A program made the translations under genes and the position numbers. Below the pieces are notes generated by a model that saw only the letters and a list, made by a program, of their open reading frames with translations, ran no database searches and was not told where the DNA came from. Positions 1 through 6,657 of a DNA stretch of 17,284 nt are shown piece after piece (positions within the stretch are counted from its first letter, which is position 1; each line of letters starts with the position of its first letter). Source of the DNA: Burkholderiales bacterium. Its GTDB lineage: Bacteria; Pseudomonadota; Gammaproteobacteria; Burkholderiales; Burkholderiaceae_C. Location: the NCBI GenBank assembly GCA_011390055.1, contig JAABTC010000007.1:1-17284 (forward strand). The letters are read 5' to 3'.

Positions 1-309
1 GCACGCTATGCGCGCGAAAGCGCGGCCTGCTCACGCATCGCCGAGCACGGCGCACGCGCCAATTGCCTCAGCGAAGCCAGCACGCGCCTGGCTGCGACCC
101 AACCGCCCGCGCCGGGAGAGAGCCCGGACGTGCTGCGCCAGAACGCCTTGCGACGCTGCGAAGCATTGCCCGACGGGCAACGCACGGACTGCATCTCGCG
201 CATGCAAGGCCAGGGCACCGTCAGCGGCAGCGTCGAAGGCGGCGGCGTGCTGCGCGAACTGGTCACGCGCGAAGTCGGCGTGGCACCGAAGGCAGCGTCC
301 GCGCCCTGA
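1..309 (+). CDS. Conserved hypothetical Cys-motif protein, 3' end only
   Basis: This is an open frame from the window edge to a TGA at 307-309, with 102 residues visible and the N-terminus missing. Two similar Cys-pair segments are present: C-x11-C around residues 10-22 and C-x10-C around residues 53-64, each ending in C-[LI]-S. A Gly/Ser-rich stretch (GTVSGSVEGGG) and a short Ala/Pro-rich tail follow. The pattern resembles small exported hypothetical proteins that I recall from Burkholderiales, in which paired Cys segments precede a GTVSGSV-type C-terminus. A periplasmic location with disulfides is an inference, because the signal peptide would lie upstream of the window. The function is unknown. 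The gene precedes the M16 peptidase gene by 85 bp on the same strand, but nothing shows that the two work together. Codon phase fits a real high-GC gene, and the overlapping frames here are shadows. Confidence 0.7.
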   Translation, partial: ARYARESAACSRIAEHGARANCLSEASTRLAATQPPAPGESPDVLRQNALRRCEALPDGQRTDCISRMQGQGTVSGSVEGGGVLRELVTREVGVAPKAASAP

Positions 310-373
310 CCCGCCCGCTCACCCATCCCGCTGGCTAGGCGTTGGCGGAGCGCGGGAAGCGAGCGCATAACAT

Positions 374-392
374 CGGTTCGCCCTCGGAACCG
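374..392 (+). other. Small inverted repeat just upstream of the M16 peptidase start
   Basis: CGGTTC (374-379) and GAACCG (387-392) form a perfect 6-bp stem with a 7-nt loop, ending two bases before the ATG at 395. The only Shine-Dalgarno-like bases (GGAA, 386-389) lie inside the downstream arm. The hairpin could lower translation initiation or mark a protein-binding site. A 6-bp palindrome can also occur by chance, so this is recorded as structure seen, with no assigned function. Confidence 0.3.
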
Positions 393-394
393 AC

Positions 395-1675
395 ATGCCT
401 GCATCCCAAGACAAGACCTCCAGCACCCTTGTGACGCTGCCGAACGGCGTTCGTGTGGTGGCGATGCCGATGCCGCATCGGCAAACCGCCGCCATCAGCG
501 TGTTCGTGCGCACCGGCAGTGCGCACGAATCGGCGGCCGAGAACGGCATCAGCCACGTGATCGAGCACATGGCCTTCAAGGGCACCGCCCGCCGCACTGT
601 GCGGCGCATCAACCTGGATGCCGAACGCCTGGGTGCCGAGGTCAATGCCCACACCGACAAGGACCACACCGCGTACCAGATCCGCGGGCTGGGCCAGCAC
701 GCAGAGCAGTTCATCGAGATGCTCGGCGACATCGTCCTGGCGCCCACCTTTCCCGCCGACGAGCTCGAGCGCGAGCGCCAGGTCCTGTTGCAGGAGTTCG
801 CAGAAGACGAGGACGACCCGGTCTCCACCGGCTTCAAGCTGCTCGACCGCGCCTGCTACGGCCTGCACCCGGTCGCCCAGCCGGTGATCGGCAGCCGGCG
901 CAACATCGAACGCTTCGAGCGGCCGCACCTGGTGCGCTACGTCGAGCGCCAGTACAGCGGATGCAACCTGATCGTCGGCGCCGCCGGTGCGATCGACGTC
1001 GACGGGATCGTGACGGCCGCGGAGCGCGTGTTCGGCGCGATGCCCCGGGGTGCACCCAACCTGGTGGCCTTGCCGCGCTACGTCGGCGCGATCAAGTCGC
1101 GCGCCTTGCCCGGCAGCAGCCAGACCCATGTGGTGATCGGTTTTCCGATCGCTTCGCTGCGCGACGACGACGCGGCCTTCCAGGTGGCCGCCACGGTCTT
1201 CGGCGACGGCATGAGTTCGCCACTGCTGTCACGCGTGAGAGAAGAGCGCGGCCTGGCCTACCACGCGTCGTGCGTTGCCGACCAGTTCGACATGTGCGGC
1301 CAGCTGGTGATCGAGGCCTCGACGGCGCCAGCCCAGTTCGATGAATTGCTGGTCGAGATACGTCATCTTCTGCGGGCCCAGGTGGAGGCCACCGACCCGG
1401 TCGACCTCGAACGCGCACGCAACCAGATCGCGGTGCGCCGATTGCACGATGCCGAGAAGCCGCTGCGCCGGCTGGAAGATGCGGCGCTCGAGGTCTTCGT
1501 GCACGGCCGTCTGCGCACGCCCGAGGAAACGCTCGCCCACCTGCACGCCGTGGGGGCCGATGCGGTGCGTGGAGCCTTCGAGAGCATGCTTGCGGCGGGG
1601 CCGGCGGCCGCGATCGTCGGCAGCGTGCGCCGCGGCGCGGGTGACCGTGCACGTGAAATCCTCACGGCGATATAG
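395..1675 (+). CDS. M16 family zinc metallopeptidase (pitrilysin/processing-peptidase type)
   Basis: The 426-residue protein carries the inverted zinc motif HxxEH at H54-V-I-E57-H58, followed by AFKGT as in processing peptidases. The third zinc ligand is E134, exactly 76 residues after H58, preceded seven residues earlier by the conserved E127 (ERERQVLLQE). An N-terminal LPNGVRV strand is typical of the family, and a second, non-catalytic M16 half follows (about residues 190-426, including the RxxRGLAY-like segment REERGLAYH). At about 420 residues it matches the single-chain bacterial YmxG/mitochondrial MPP-beta-like enzymes rather than the 900-residue pitrilysin type. No signal peptide is visible, so a cytoplasmic location is likely. 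The family degrades or trims peptides; the substrate here cannot be read from sequence. The ATG was chosen because the conserved N-terminal strand follows directly. The Shine-Dalgarno is weak. The gene lies 85 bp after the preceding gene and 45 bp before a small exported protein gene. Confidence 0.9.
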   Translation: MPASQDKTSSTLVTLPNGVRVVAMPMPHRQTAAISVFVRTGSAHESAAENGISHVIEHMAFKGTARRTVRRINLDAERLGAEVNAHTDKDHTAYQIRGLGQHAEQFIEMLGDIVLAPTFPADELERERQVLLQEFAEDEDDPVSTGFKLLDRACYGLHPVAQPVIGSRRNIERFERPHLVRYVERQYSGCNLIVGAAGAIDVDGIVTAAERVFGAMPRGAPNLVALPRYVGAIKSRALPGSSQTHVVIGFPIASLRDDDAAFQVAATVFGDGMSSPLLSRVREERGLAYHASCVADQFDMCGQLVIEASTAPAQFDELLVEIRHLLRAQVEATDPVDLERARNQIAVRRLHDAEKPLRRLEDAALEVFVHGRLRTPEETLAHLHAVGADAVRGAFESMLAAGPAAAIVGSVRRGAGDRAREILTAI

Positions 1676-1720
1676 TTCGCGCGGGGCCAACGGGGCCCGC
1701 TTTGGAAGGACCCAACCACC

Positions 1721-1957
1721 ATGAAGAAATTGCTGCTGATTGCCGTGCTGGCGAGCGCCTCGGGCCTGGCCCTGGCCAACTCCTGCCCGGCCGAAATGAA
1801 GGCCATCGATGCCAAGATGGGCACGGCCAAGCTGTCGGACGCCGACACGGCCAAGGTCAAGAAATTGCGCGCCGATGGCGAGGCCTCGCACAAGGCCGGC
1901 AAGCACGACGAGTCGATGAAGTCGCTCGCCGAGGCGAAGAAGCTGCTCGGGATCTGA
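1721..1957 (+). CDS. Small exported helical protein, hypothetical
   Basis: This 78-residue protein has a clear Sec signal peptide: MKK, a hydrophobic core (LLLIAVLASASGLAL), and a likely cleavage after LALA at residue 19. The mature part of about 59 residues starts NSCPAEMKAID, has a single Cys (C22), and is Lys/Ala/Glu-rich. It looks mostly alpha-helical (DTAKVKKLRADGEASHKAGK, then SLAEAKKLLGI) and resembles one TPR-like helical hairpin. I recall similar small proteins as conserved hypotheticals in Burkholderiales, but no function is known to me. The start is well supported: GGAAGGA at 1704-1710 sits 10 nt before the ATG. The single Cys after the signal is not in a lipobox, so this is probably a soluble periplasmic protein rather than a lipoprotein. 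It is followed by the strong hairpin at 1980-2015. Confidence 0.85.
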   Translation: MKKLLLIAVLASASGLALANSCPAEMKAIDAKMGTAKLSDADTAKVKKLRADGEASHKAGKHDESMKSLAEAKKLLGI

Positions 1958-1979
1958 GTCCGATCCGCACCAGCTTCGT

Positions 1980-2015
1980 CAGCGACGGCGCACCCACCGG
2001 GTCGCGCCGTCGCTG
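1980..2015. terminator. Bidirectional hairpin terminator between the small exported gene and norB
   Basis: A perfect 12-bp GC-rich stem (CAGCGACGGCGC, 1980-1991, with GCGCCGTCGCTG, 2004-2015) encloses a 12-nt loop. It lies between two convergent stop codons (1955-1957 on plus, 2024-2026 on minus), where a shared terminator is expected. No clear T-tract follows on either strand, which is common in high-GC genomes, so termination efficiency is not assured. Confidence 0.65.
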
Positions 2016-2023
2016 CGCACGGG

Positions 2024-4318
2024 CTACTTGCCCACGCCTTCCAGCCCTGGCTTGCCCAGCCAGCGCGCGGGTCGGTGTTCGGACGACCTGCCCCACAAGC
2101 CCAGCACCACCTGCAGCGCCATCGCAAGGGCGCCGACGATGAACACCACGTCGCCGAAGGTGCGCACCCACCGCAGGTTCTGAAGCAGCGGCTGCTGCAT
2201 GAACTCCTCACTGCGCGCGTACCAGAGGCCCTGGCTGACGCTGGCATGGAACTGCAGGATCCCGATCGGCAGCAAGCTCGTGAAGATCATCAGCACCAGG
2301 CCGGCGTTGAGGCCCCAGAAGGCGGTCTTCATCAGCGGCGTGCTGAACTGGTGATCAGGACGCAGGTAGCGCAGCACCAGCAGCGTGAAGCCCAGCGCGA
2401 GGAAGCCGTACACCCCGAACAGCGCGGCATGGGCGTGCACCGGTGTGGTGTTCAGCCCCTGCACGTAGTACAGGGAGATGGGCGGGTTGATCATGAAGCC
2501 GAACACGCCGGCGCCCAGCATGTTCCAGAACGCCACGGCGACGAAGCACATCAGCGGCCACTTCAGGTTGTCCATCCACGGTGCGCGCTCCTTGAGCCGC
2601 CAGTTCTCCCAAGCCTCGTGGCCCAACACGATCAGCGGCACCACTTCGAGGGCACTGAAGCTGGCGCCGATCGCCATCACCGGGGTGGTGGTGCCGGCGA
2701 AGTACATGTGGTGGAAGGTGCCAGGGATGCCGCCGAGCATGAACAGCGACGCCGAGGCCAGGCTCGCGGCGGTGGCCATGCGAACCGAGACCAGGCCGAG
2801 CGCCGAGAAGATGAAGGCCAGCGCGGTGGTGGCGAAGACTTCGAAGAAGCCTTCGACCCAGAGATGGACCACCCACCAGCGCCAGTACTCCATCACCGAG
2901 AGGTGGGTGCGCTCGCCGTAGAACAGGCCGGCGCCGTAGAACAGGCCGATGGCACCGACCGACGCGGTGAGCAGCGCCAGCAGGTTCTTGTCGCCGCCCT
3001 TCTTCAGCAGTGCGGGCACCACGCCTCGCAACATCAGCACCAGCCACAGCAGGATGCCGATGTACTTGCCGATCTGCCACAGGCGCCCCAGGTCCACGTA
3101 CTCGTAGCCCTGGTGGCCGAGCCAGAAATTCCATTCGGGCGGCATCACCTGCGCGATGGCCAGGTAGTTGCCGATGAAGGAGCCCACCACCACCGCGACC
3201 AGCGCCCAGAACAGGACATCGACCCCGATCTTCTGGAACTTGGGGTCCTTGCCACCGTTGATCAACGGCGCCAGAAAGAGGCCCGCGGCGAGGAAGCCGG
3301 TGGCGATCCAGAACAGCGCGGACTGGATGTGCCACGTGCGCGTGAGTGCGTAGGGAAACCAGCGCGAGACATCGATGCCGTAGAACTGTTGCCCCTCGAC
3401 GGTGTAGTGCGCCGTGAAGCCACCGACGAACACCTGGAAGATGAACAAGGCAACGACGAGGAACAGGTACTTGCCGAGGCCGCGCTGCGACGGTGTCAGT
3501 GCAAAGGCGGCCAGGGGGTCGCTGGCAGCCGGCGCCGGCAATGGCTCGTCGTGGTTACGCAGAAAGGCCCAGGCCCAGACGAGAAAACCCACGCCCGCCA
3601 GCAGCACGACGATGCTGGCGATGGACCAGACGATGTTCTCGGCACTGGGCTGGTTGCCGATCAGCGGCTCGTGCGGCCAGTTGTTGGTGTAGGTGACTTT
3701 CTGGCCCGGGCGCTCGGTGGCGGCAGCCCATGCCGTCCAGAAGAAGAACTGCGTCATCTGCCGGCGCCGCTCGGCGCTGGGCAGCGTGTTTTCCTTCATC
3801 GCAAAGTGCTTGCGGCTCGGCTGCAGCGCGGGGGCGTCGGAGAACAGCAGGTCGTAGTAACCGGCTGTCTGCGCAACCGCCTCGGCGCGCCGGGAGGACA
3901 GCTTCAGCACGCCCGCCTCGTCGACACGGTTGCCTCGGTACTCGGCGCGCAGTTGCTCGCGCAGGGCGGCCTGCGCTGGCCCGTCGAGCGCGTCGTACGG
4001 CTTGCCCTGCGTTTCGCGCGCGGCCAGCTCGAGCCAGGCGCTCAACTCACGGTGCAGCCAGTCGGCCGTCCAGTCCGGGGCCTGGTACGCGCCGTGGCCC
4101 CAGATGGAGCCGAGCTGCATGCCACCGACGGACTGCCAAGCCGTCTGCCCGTCGAGGATGCCCTCGCGGTCGAACAGCACCTTGCCATGCTCGCTGGTGA
4201 CTTGCGCTGGAATCGGTGGCGCCTGGCGGTAGACCTCGACGCCGTAGTAACCCAGCAGCGAGAAGGTGACGATCATCACGCCGATCAGCGTGAACCAAAG
4301 TTTCTTGTAGGGGCCCAT
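2024..4318 (-). CDS. norB: Quinol-dependent nitric oxide reductase, single-subunit qNor
   Basis: This 764-residue membrane enzyme reduces two NO to N2O using quinol. After one N-terminal membrane helix (about residues 8-30) comes a hydrophilic periplasmic domain of roughly 190 residues that replaces the cytochrome c subunit. The heme-copper-oxidase-like core of about 12-13 helices follows. Ligands line up with cytochrome-type NorB: Fe_B ligands H485, H536, H537 and E489 (HLWVEGFFE, then HHMYFAG, with the same 51-residue spacing), and heme ligands H628 and H630 in VHAHAALFG. H330 in TWHIQSALFW is the probable low-spin heme partner. The length is typical of qNor. It lies 16 bp downstream of ric on the same strand, and nirK lies upstream of both, so all three are probably one operon. 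The start is ATG with GGAA upstream. A hairpin terminator lies just past the stop. Confidence 0.97.
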   Translation of the reverse strand: MGPYKKLWFTLIGVMIVTFSLLGYYGVEVYRQAPPIPAQVTSEHGKVLFDREGILDGQTAWQSVGGMQLGSIWGHGAYQAPDWTADWLHRELSAWLELAARETQGKPYDALDGPAQAALREQLRAEYRGNRVDEAGVLKLSSRRAEAVAQTAGYYDLLFSDAPALQPSRKHFAMKENTLPSAERRRQMTQFFFWTAWAAATERPGQKVTYTNNWPHEPLIGNQPSAENIVWSIASIVVLLAGVGFLVWAWAFLRNHDEPLPAPAASDPLAAFALTPSQRGLGKYLFLVVALFIFQVFVGGFTAHYTVEGQQFYGIDVSRWFPYALTRTWHIQSALFWIATGFLAAGLFLAPLINGGKDPKFQKIGVDVLFWALVAVVVGSFIGNYLAIAQVMPPEWNFWLGHQGYEYVDLGRLWQIGKYIGILLWLVLMLRGVVPALLKKGGDKNLLALLTASVGAIGLFYGAGLFYGERTHLSVMEYWRWWVVHLWVEGFFEVFATTALAFIFSALGLVSVRMATAASLASASLFMLGGIPGTFHHMYFAGTTTPVMAIGASFSALEVVPLIVLGHEAWENWRLKERAPWMDNLKWPLMCFVAVAFWNMLGAGVFGFMINPPISLYYVQGLNTTPVHAHAALFGVYGFLALGFTLLVLRYLRPDHQFSTPLMKTAFWGLNAGLVLMIFTSLLPIGILQFHASVSQGLWYARSEEFMQQPLLQNLRWVRTFGDVVFIVGALAMALQVVLGLWGRSSEHRPARWLGKPGLEGVGK

Positions 4319-4334
4319 GATGTGTTCCGTTGGG

Positions 4335-5012
4335 TCAGACCACCGCTGCCGGCGCGAAGCGCTCGAACAGGATGTTGTTTTCGGTGTGGATGTGCGCCAT
4401 CAGGTCCTGGCGGAGGGTGCGCAGGCCGGCGTAAAGTGCACGCCAGGTGGTGCAGGCCCCGCGCGGCGGCGTGATGCCGTCGGTCAGCTCTTCGATCCGG
4501 CGCAGCGCGACGCCGTGCATGTCGTGCTCGCCGCGCAACACCGTGATCGAAGCGCTGGCCTGTGTGCCCAGGCCTTGCGCGATCATGGGGAACAGCACGT
4601 CTTCTTCCTTGCGCATGTGGCTCTCCAGCTCCTGCGCCATCGCGGCGAGGCGGTCGGCCAGGCCGTGCGGGCAGTCTGCGCGCTCGCCGTGCACCTGTTC
4701 GACGCGGCGTGCCAGGCGGATCAGTTCAGGCAGCTGCTCGCGATGCACCGCGTGGTACCGCACGAGCAGATGGTCCACCAATTCCTGCGAGCCGGCGCCG
4801 CTCCAGTCGAACTCGCCGCTGGCCGTCGCTCGGCCTTCCAGCACGCGAAGTTCGGCGACGATCGGCGCCGGGTCCAGGCCCGCCTTGGCGGTGGCCGAGC
4901 GCAGCGAGTGGTTCCCGCCACAGCAGAAATCCAGGCGGTGGGCATCGAACACGCGCGTCGCGCCGGCGATCCGCCGCGCCAGCTGGCCCAGCGATTGGTC
5001 GATGATCTCCAT
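4335..5012 (-). CDS. ric: Di-iron Fe-S cluster repair/NO-stress protein Ric (NorA/YtfE/DnrN family)
   Basis: The 225-residue protein has the N-terminal ScdA-type segment with adjacent cysteines (FDAHRLDFCCGG, residues 22-33). A hemerythrin-like four-helix bundle follows. Candidate di-iron ligands are H87 or H90 (RYHAVHREQLPEL), H132 with E136/E137 (SHMRKEEDVLFP), H163 (GEHDMHG), and H207/H209 with E211 (MAHIHTENNILF). Family members repair iron-sulfur clusters damaged by NO or act on cytoplasmic NO; the Cupriavidus necator homologue NorA is encoded directly before norB. Here the gene sits between nirK (33 bp upstream) and norB (16 bp downstream), the same norA-norB order with nirK added in front. 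The start is ATG with CAGGAG about 7 nt upstream. Length is typical (about 220). The cytoplasmic location is inferred from the lack of a signal peptide. Confidence 0.95.
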   Translation of the reverse strand: MEIIDQSLGQLARRIAGATRVFDAHRLDFCCGGNHSLRSATAKAGLDPAPIVAELRVLEGRATASGEFDWSGAGSQELVDHLLVRYHAVHREQLPELIRLARRVEQVHGERADCPHGLADRLAAMAQELESHMRKEEDVLFPMIAQGLGTQASASITVLRGEHDMHGVALRRIEELTDGITPPRGACTTWRALYAGLRTLRQDLMAHIHTENNILFERFAPAAVV

Positions 5013-5045
5013 TGGGTGCTCCTGTGCAAAAGAGGTGCGTCGGGT

Positions 5046-6509
5046 CTAGAGCGCGCCGGCCTTGTAGACGCCCGGCACGGGATCACCGGTGACCTCGAGC
5101 ACGCCGACCGCGCCCTTGCCGGCGCGCGACAGCGCGTGGTCCACCAGCAGGTAGCTGCCCGGGTGCTGCACCTGGAACTCGACGATCGTCGCCCCGCCCG
5201 GGGCGACCAGCGTGGTCTGCACGTCGTGCTTGCGGCCGGTGAAAGAGCCCTCGCTGTAGACGGTGTCGAAAATCTCGCCGATGACGTGGAACGAAGAGAT
5301 CTTGTTCGGGCCGCCCACGCCGAAGTAGATGCGCACCTTGTCGCCCACCTTGGCCTGCAGCTTGTGCGTCTTGCTCAAGGCACCGACTGCGCCATTGAAG
5401 ACGTAGTAATCCGGCAGCTCGTTGGACATCTTCTCGAGGTCCGCCTCCTGGTGGCCCTTGGCGCCGTGCGGCCGACCGGTGTACATCTCGCCCTGCATCA
5501 CGTAGTACTCGCGGTCGACGGGGGCCAGGCCGGCTTCGGGCTCGACCAGGATCATTCCGTACATGCCTGCGGCGATGTGCTGCGGCACCAGCGGCGTGGC
5601 GCAGTGGTAGACGTACAAGCCGGGGTTGAGCGCCTTGAAGGTGATGGTCTTTTCCTGGCCCGGCGCCACCTGCGTGTGTTCGCCGCCGCCGTGGCCGCCG
5701 GTCACGGCGTGCAGGTCGATCGAATGGATCATCTTGCTGTCGCGCGCATTGGCCAGCGTCAGTTGCACGGTGTCGCCCAGGCGCACGCGCAGCATCGGCC
5801 CGGGGACCTGGCGGTCGAAGGTCCAGTAGGTGAAGCTGGTGCCGTCGTCGAGCTTGCCGGGGAGTTCAACGGTCTCCATGCGGTACTTCAGCGTCTGCGG
5901 CGCCCGCGCGGCAATCGGCGCCGGCACCGAGGCCGGGTTGCCCACGATGCTGACGGCCGAGGGATCGGCTGCGCGCTGCGGCACCGGCGCGGGCGTGTAG
6001 AGCGCCAGTGCGGAGGCGCTGGAATCGTGGCCTGCGGCGGGCAGGCCTGCCGCCTGCGACGGCCCGGTCACCTGCAGCTGGCCTTCCATGCCGATCTGGC
6101 GATGCCCGGGGATGGAGCAGAAGTAGGTGAAGGTGCCCGAGCGCGGCACCTTGAACCGCAGCGTGGTCTTGCCCGTCGCGGCGCTGAACTTGGCCGAGGC
6201 CACGTTCAACTCCGGAATCACGAGGTCGTGCTCTGCCCCTTCGCCGCTGGACAGCACGATTTCGACGGTGTCGCCTGCGTTCGCCGTCAGTGCGGGATTG
6301 ACGCGCCCCTTGTCATCGATGAAGACCATCTTGCCGTCGACGATGTTGGTGTGCAGGTCGTAGCGGCGCACGGCGGCGGGCGCGGTCGCTGCAGCTCGCG
6401 CTGCAGCGGCCTGCGTGGGTGGCTTGGACGTCTGCCCCTGCAGCGGCAGCGCGGTGGCAAGCAAGCAAAGGGCGGCGGCGGTGGCGCCGAGCGCAAAGGT
6501 GCTGTTCAT
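5046..6509 (-). CDS. nirK: Copper nitrite reductase with fused N-terminal cupredoxin domain
   Basis: This 487-residue periplasmic enzyme reduces nitrite to NO. The order is: signal peptide (1 to about 25); an extra cupredoxin domain (about 47-148) with a complete type 1 copper set H94, C131, H136, M141 (YFCSIPGHRQIGMEG); an Ala/Pro-rich linker (150-190); then the two-domain NirK core. Core residues are all present: type 1 copper H262, C303, H311, M316; type 2 copper H267, H302, H458; catalytic D265 and H408. The short HCATPLVPQHIAAGM loop and the SSFHVIGEIFD stretch resemble the Neisseria AniA class. ATG 6509 was chosen over an in-frame codon at 6602 because AGGAG lies just upstream, it begins a proper signal peptide, and the longer form would cover the promoter. 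The gene heads nirK-ric-norB and is preceded by a sigma-54 promoter and NorR-type sites. N-terminal cupredoxin fusions are known in some NirKs, such as that of Hyphomicrobium. Confidence 0.95.
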   Translation of the reverse strand: MNSTFALGATAAALCLLATALPLQGQTSKPPTQAAAARAAATAPAAVRRYDLHTNIVDGKMVFIDDKGRVNPALTANAGDTVEIVLSSGEGAEHDLVIPELNVASAKFSAATGKTTLRFKVPRSGTFTYFCSIPGHRQIGMEGQLQVTGPSQAAGLPAAGHDSSASALALYTPAPVPQRAADPSAVSIVGNPASVPAPIAARAPQTLKYRMETVELPGKLDDGTSFTYWTFDRQVPGPMLRVRLGDTVQLTLANARDSKMIHSIDLHAVTGGHGGGEHTQVAPGQEKTITFKALNPGLYVYHCATPLVPQHIAAGMYGMILVEPEAGLAPVDREYYVMQGEMYTGRPHGAKGHQEADLEKMSNELPDYYVFNGAVGALSKTHKLQAKVGDKVRIYFGVGGPNKISSFHVIGEIFDTVYSEGSFTGRKHDVQTTLVAPGGATIVEFQVQHPGSYLLVDHALSRAGKGAVGVLEVTGDPVPGVYKAGAL

Positions 6510-6551
6510 GTGGCTCTCCTGGCCTTCGTGCCGATATGGCACTGGAGTCAT

Positions 6552-6567
6552 TGCGAATCGCGTGCCA
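6552..6567 (-). promoter_or_regulatory. Sigma-54 (-24/-12) promoter of nirK
   Basis: Read on the minus strand, TGGCACGCGATTCGCA matches the sigma-54 consensus TGGCACG-N4-TTGCW at every fixed base except one (TCGC for TTGC). The essential GG and GC doublets have the canonical spacing. Transcription would start near 6541, leaving a leader of about 32 nt with AGGAG before the nirK ATG at 6509. The pairing with a divergently encoded sigma-54 activator (NorR) and its candidate operators upstream makes chance unlikely. Confidence 0.8.
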
Positions 6568-6607
6568 ACAAAAAATGTGAGACCGGACAAGCACTTGCGC
6601 AAACGAT

Positions 6608-6620
6608 GGTGATTTCAACC
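6608..6620. promoter_or_regulatory. Candidate NorR operator 1
   Basis: GGT at 6608-6610, seven bases, then ACC at 6618-6620 match the GGT-N7-ACC core described for NorR binding in Cupriavidus (Ralstonia) eutropha and the GT-N7-AC core in E. coli. Its centre is about 73 bp upstream of the inferred nirK start point, a normal enhancer distance for a sigma-54 activator. Confidence 0.65.
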
Positions 6621-6629
6621 CGCCATAAA

Positions 6630-6646
6630 ATGGTTGGATGTACCAT
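6630..6646. promoter_or_regulatory. Candidate NorR operator 2
   Basis: ATGGT (6630-6634), seven bases, ACCAT (6642-6646) form a perfect 5-bp inverted repeat containing the NorR core GGT-N7-ACC. Its centre lies 24 bp from that of operator 1 and about 97 bp upstream of the inferred nirK start point. It ends 11 nt before the norR ATG and abuts its ribosome binding site, so bound NorR could also limit norR expression. Confidence 0.75.
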
Positions 6647-6657
6647 CGAGGGTCGAA

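Noticed and set aside
6584..6596. Possible third NorR site at the same 24-bp spacing upstream of operator 1
   Set aside because: The bases at this position do not contain GGT-N7-ACC or GT-N7-AC. TGTGAGACCGGACA nearby has an 8-base, not 7-base, spacer.
6509..6602. Longer nirK start giving 31 extra residues
   Set aside because: The added segment would run through the sigma-54 promoter and would bury the signal peptide. ATG 6509 has AGGAG upstream and gives a proper signal sequence.
6510..6657. FNR/NnrR/Dnr-type box (TTGAT-N4-ATCAA) or NsrR site upstream of nirK
   Set aside because: I found no acceptable match. The nearest palindrome, TTGCGCAA (6595-6602), lacks the correct arms and spacer.
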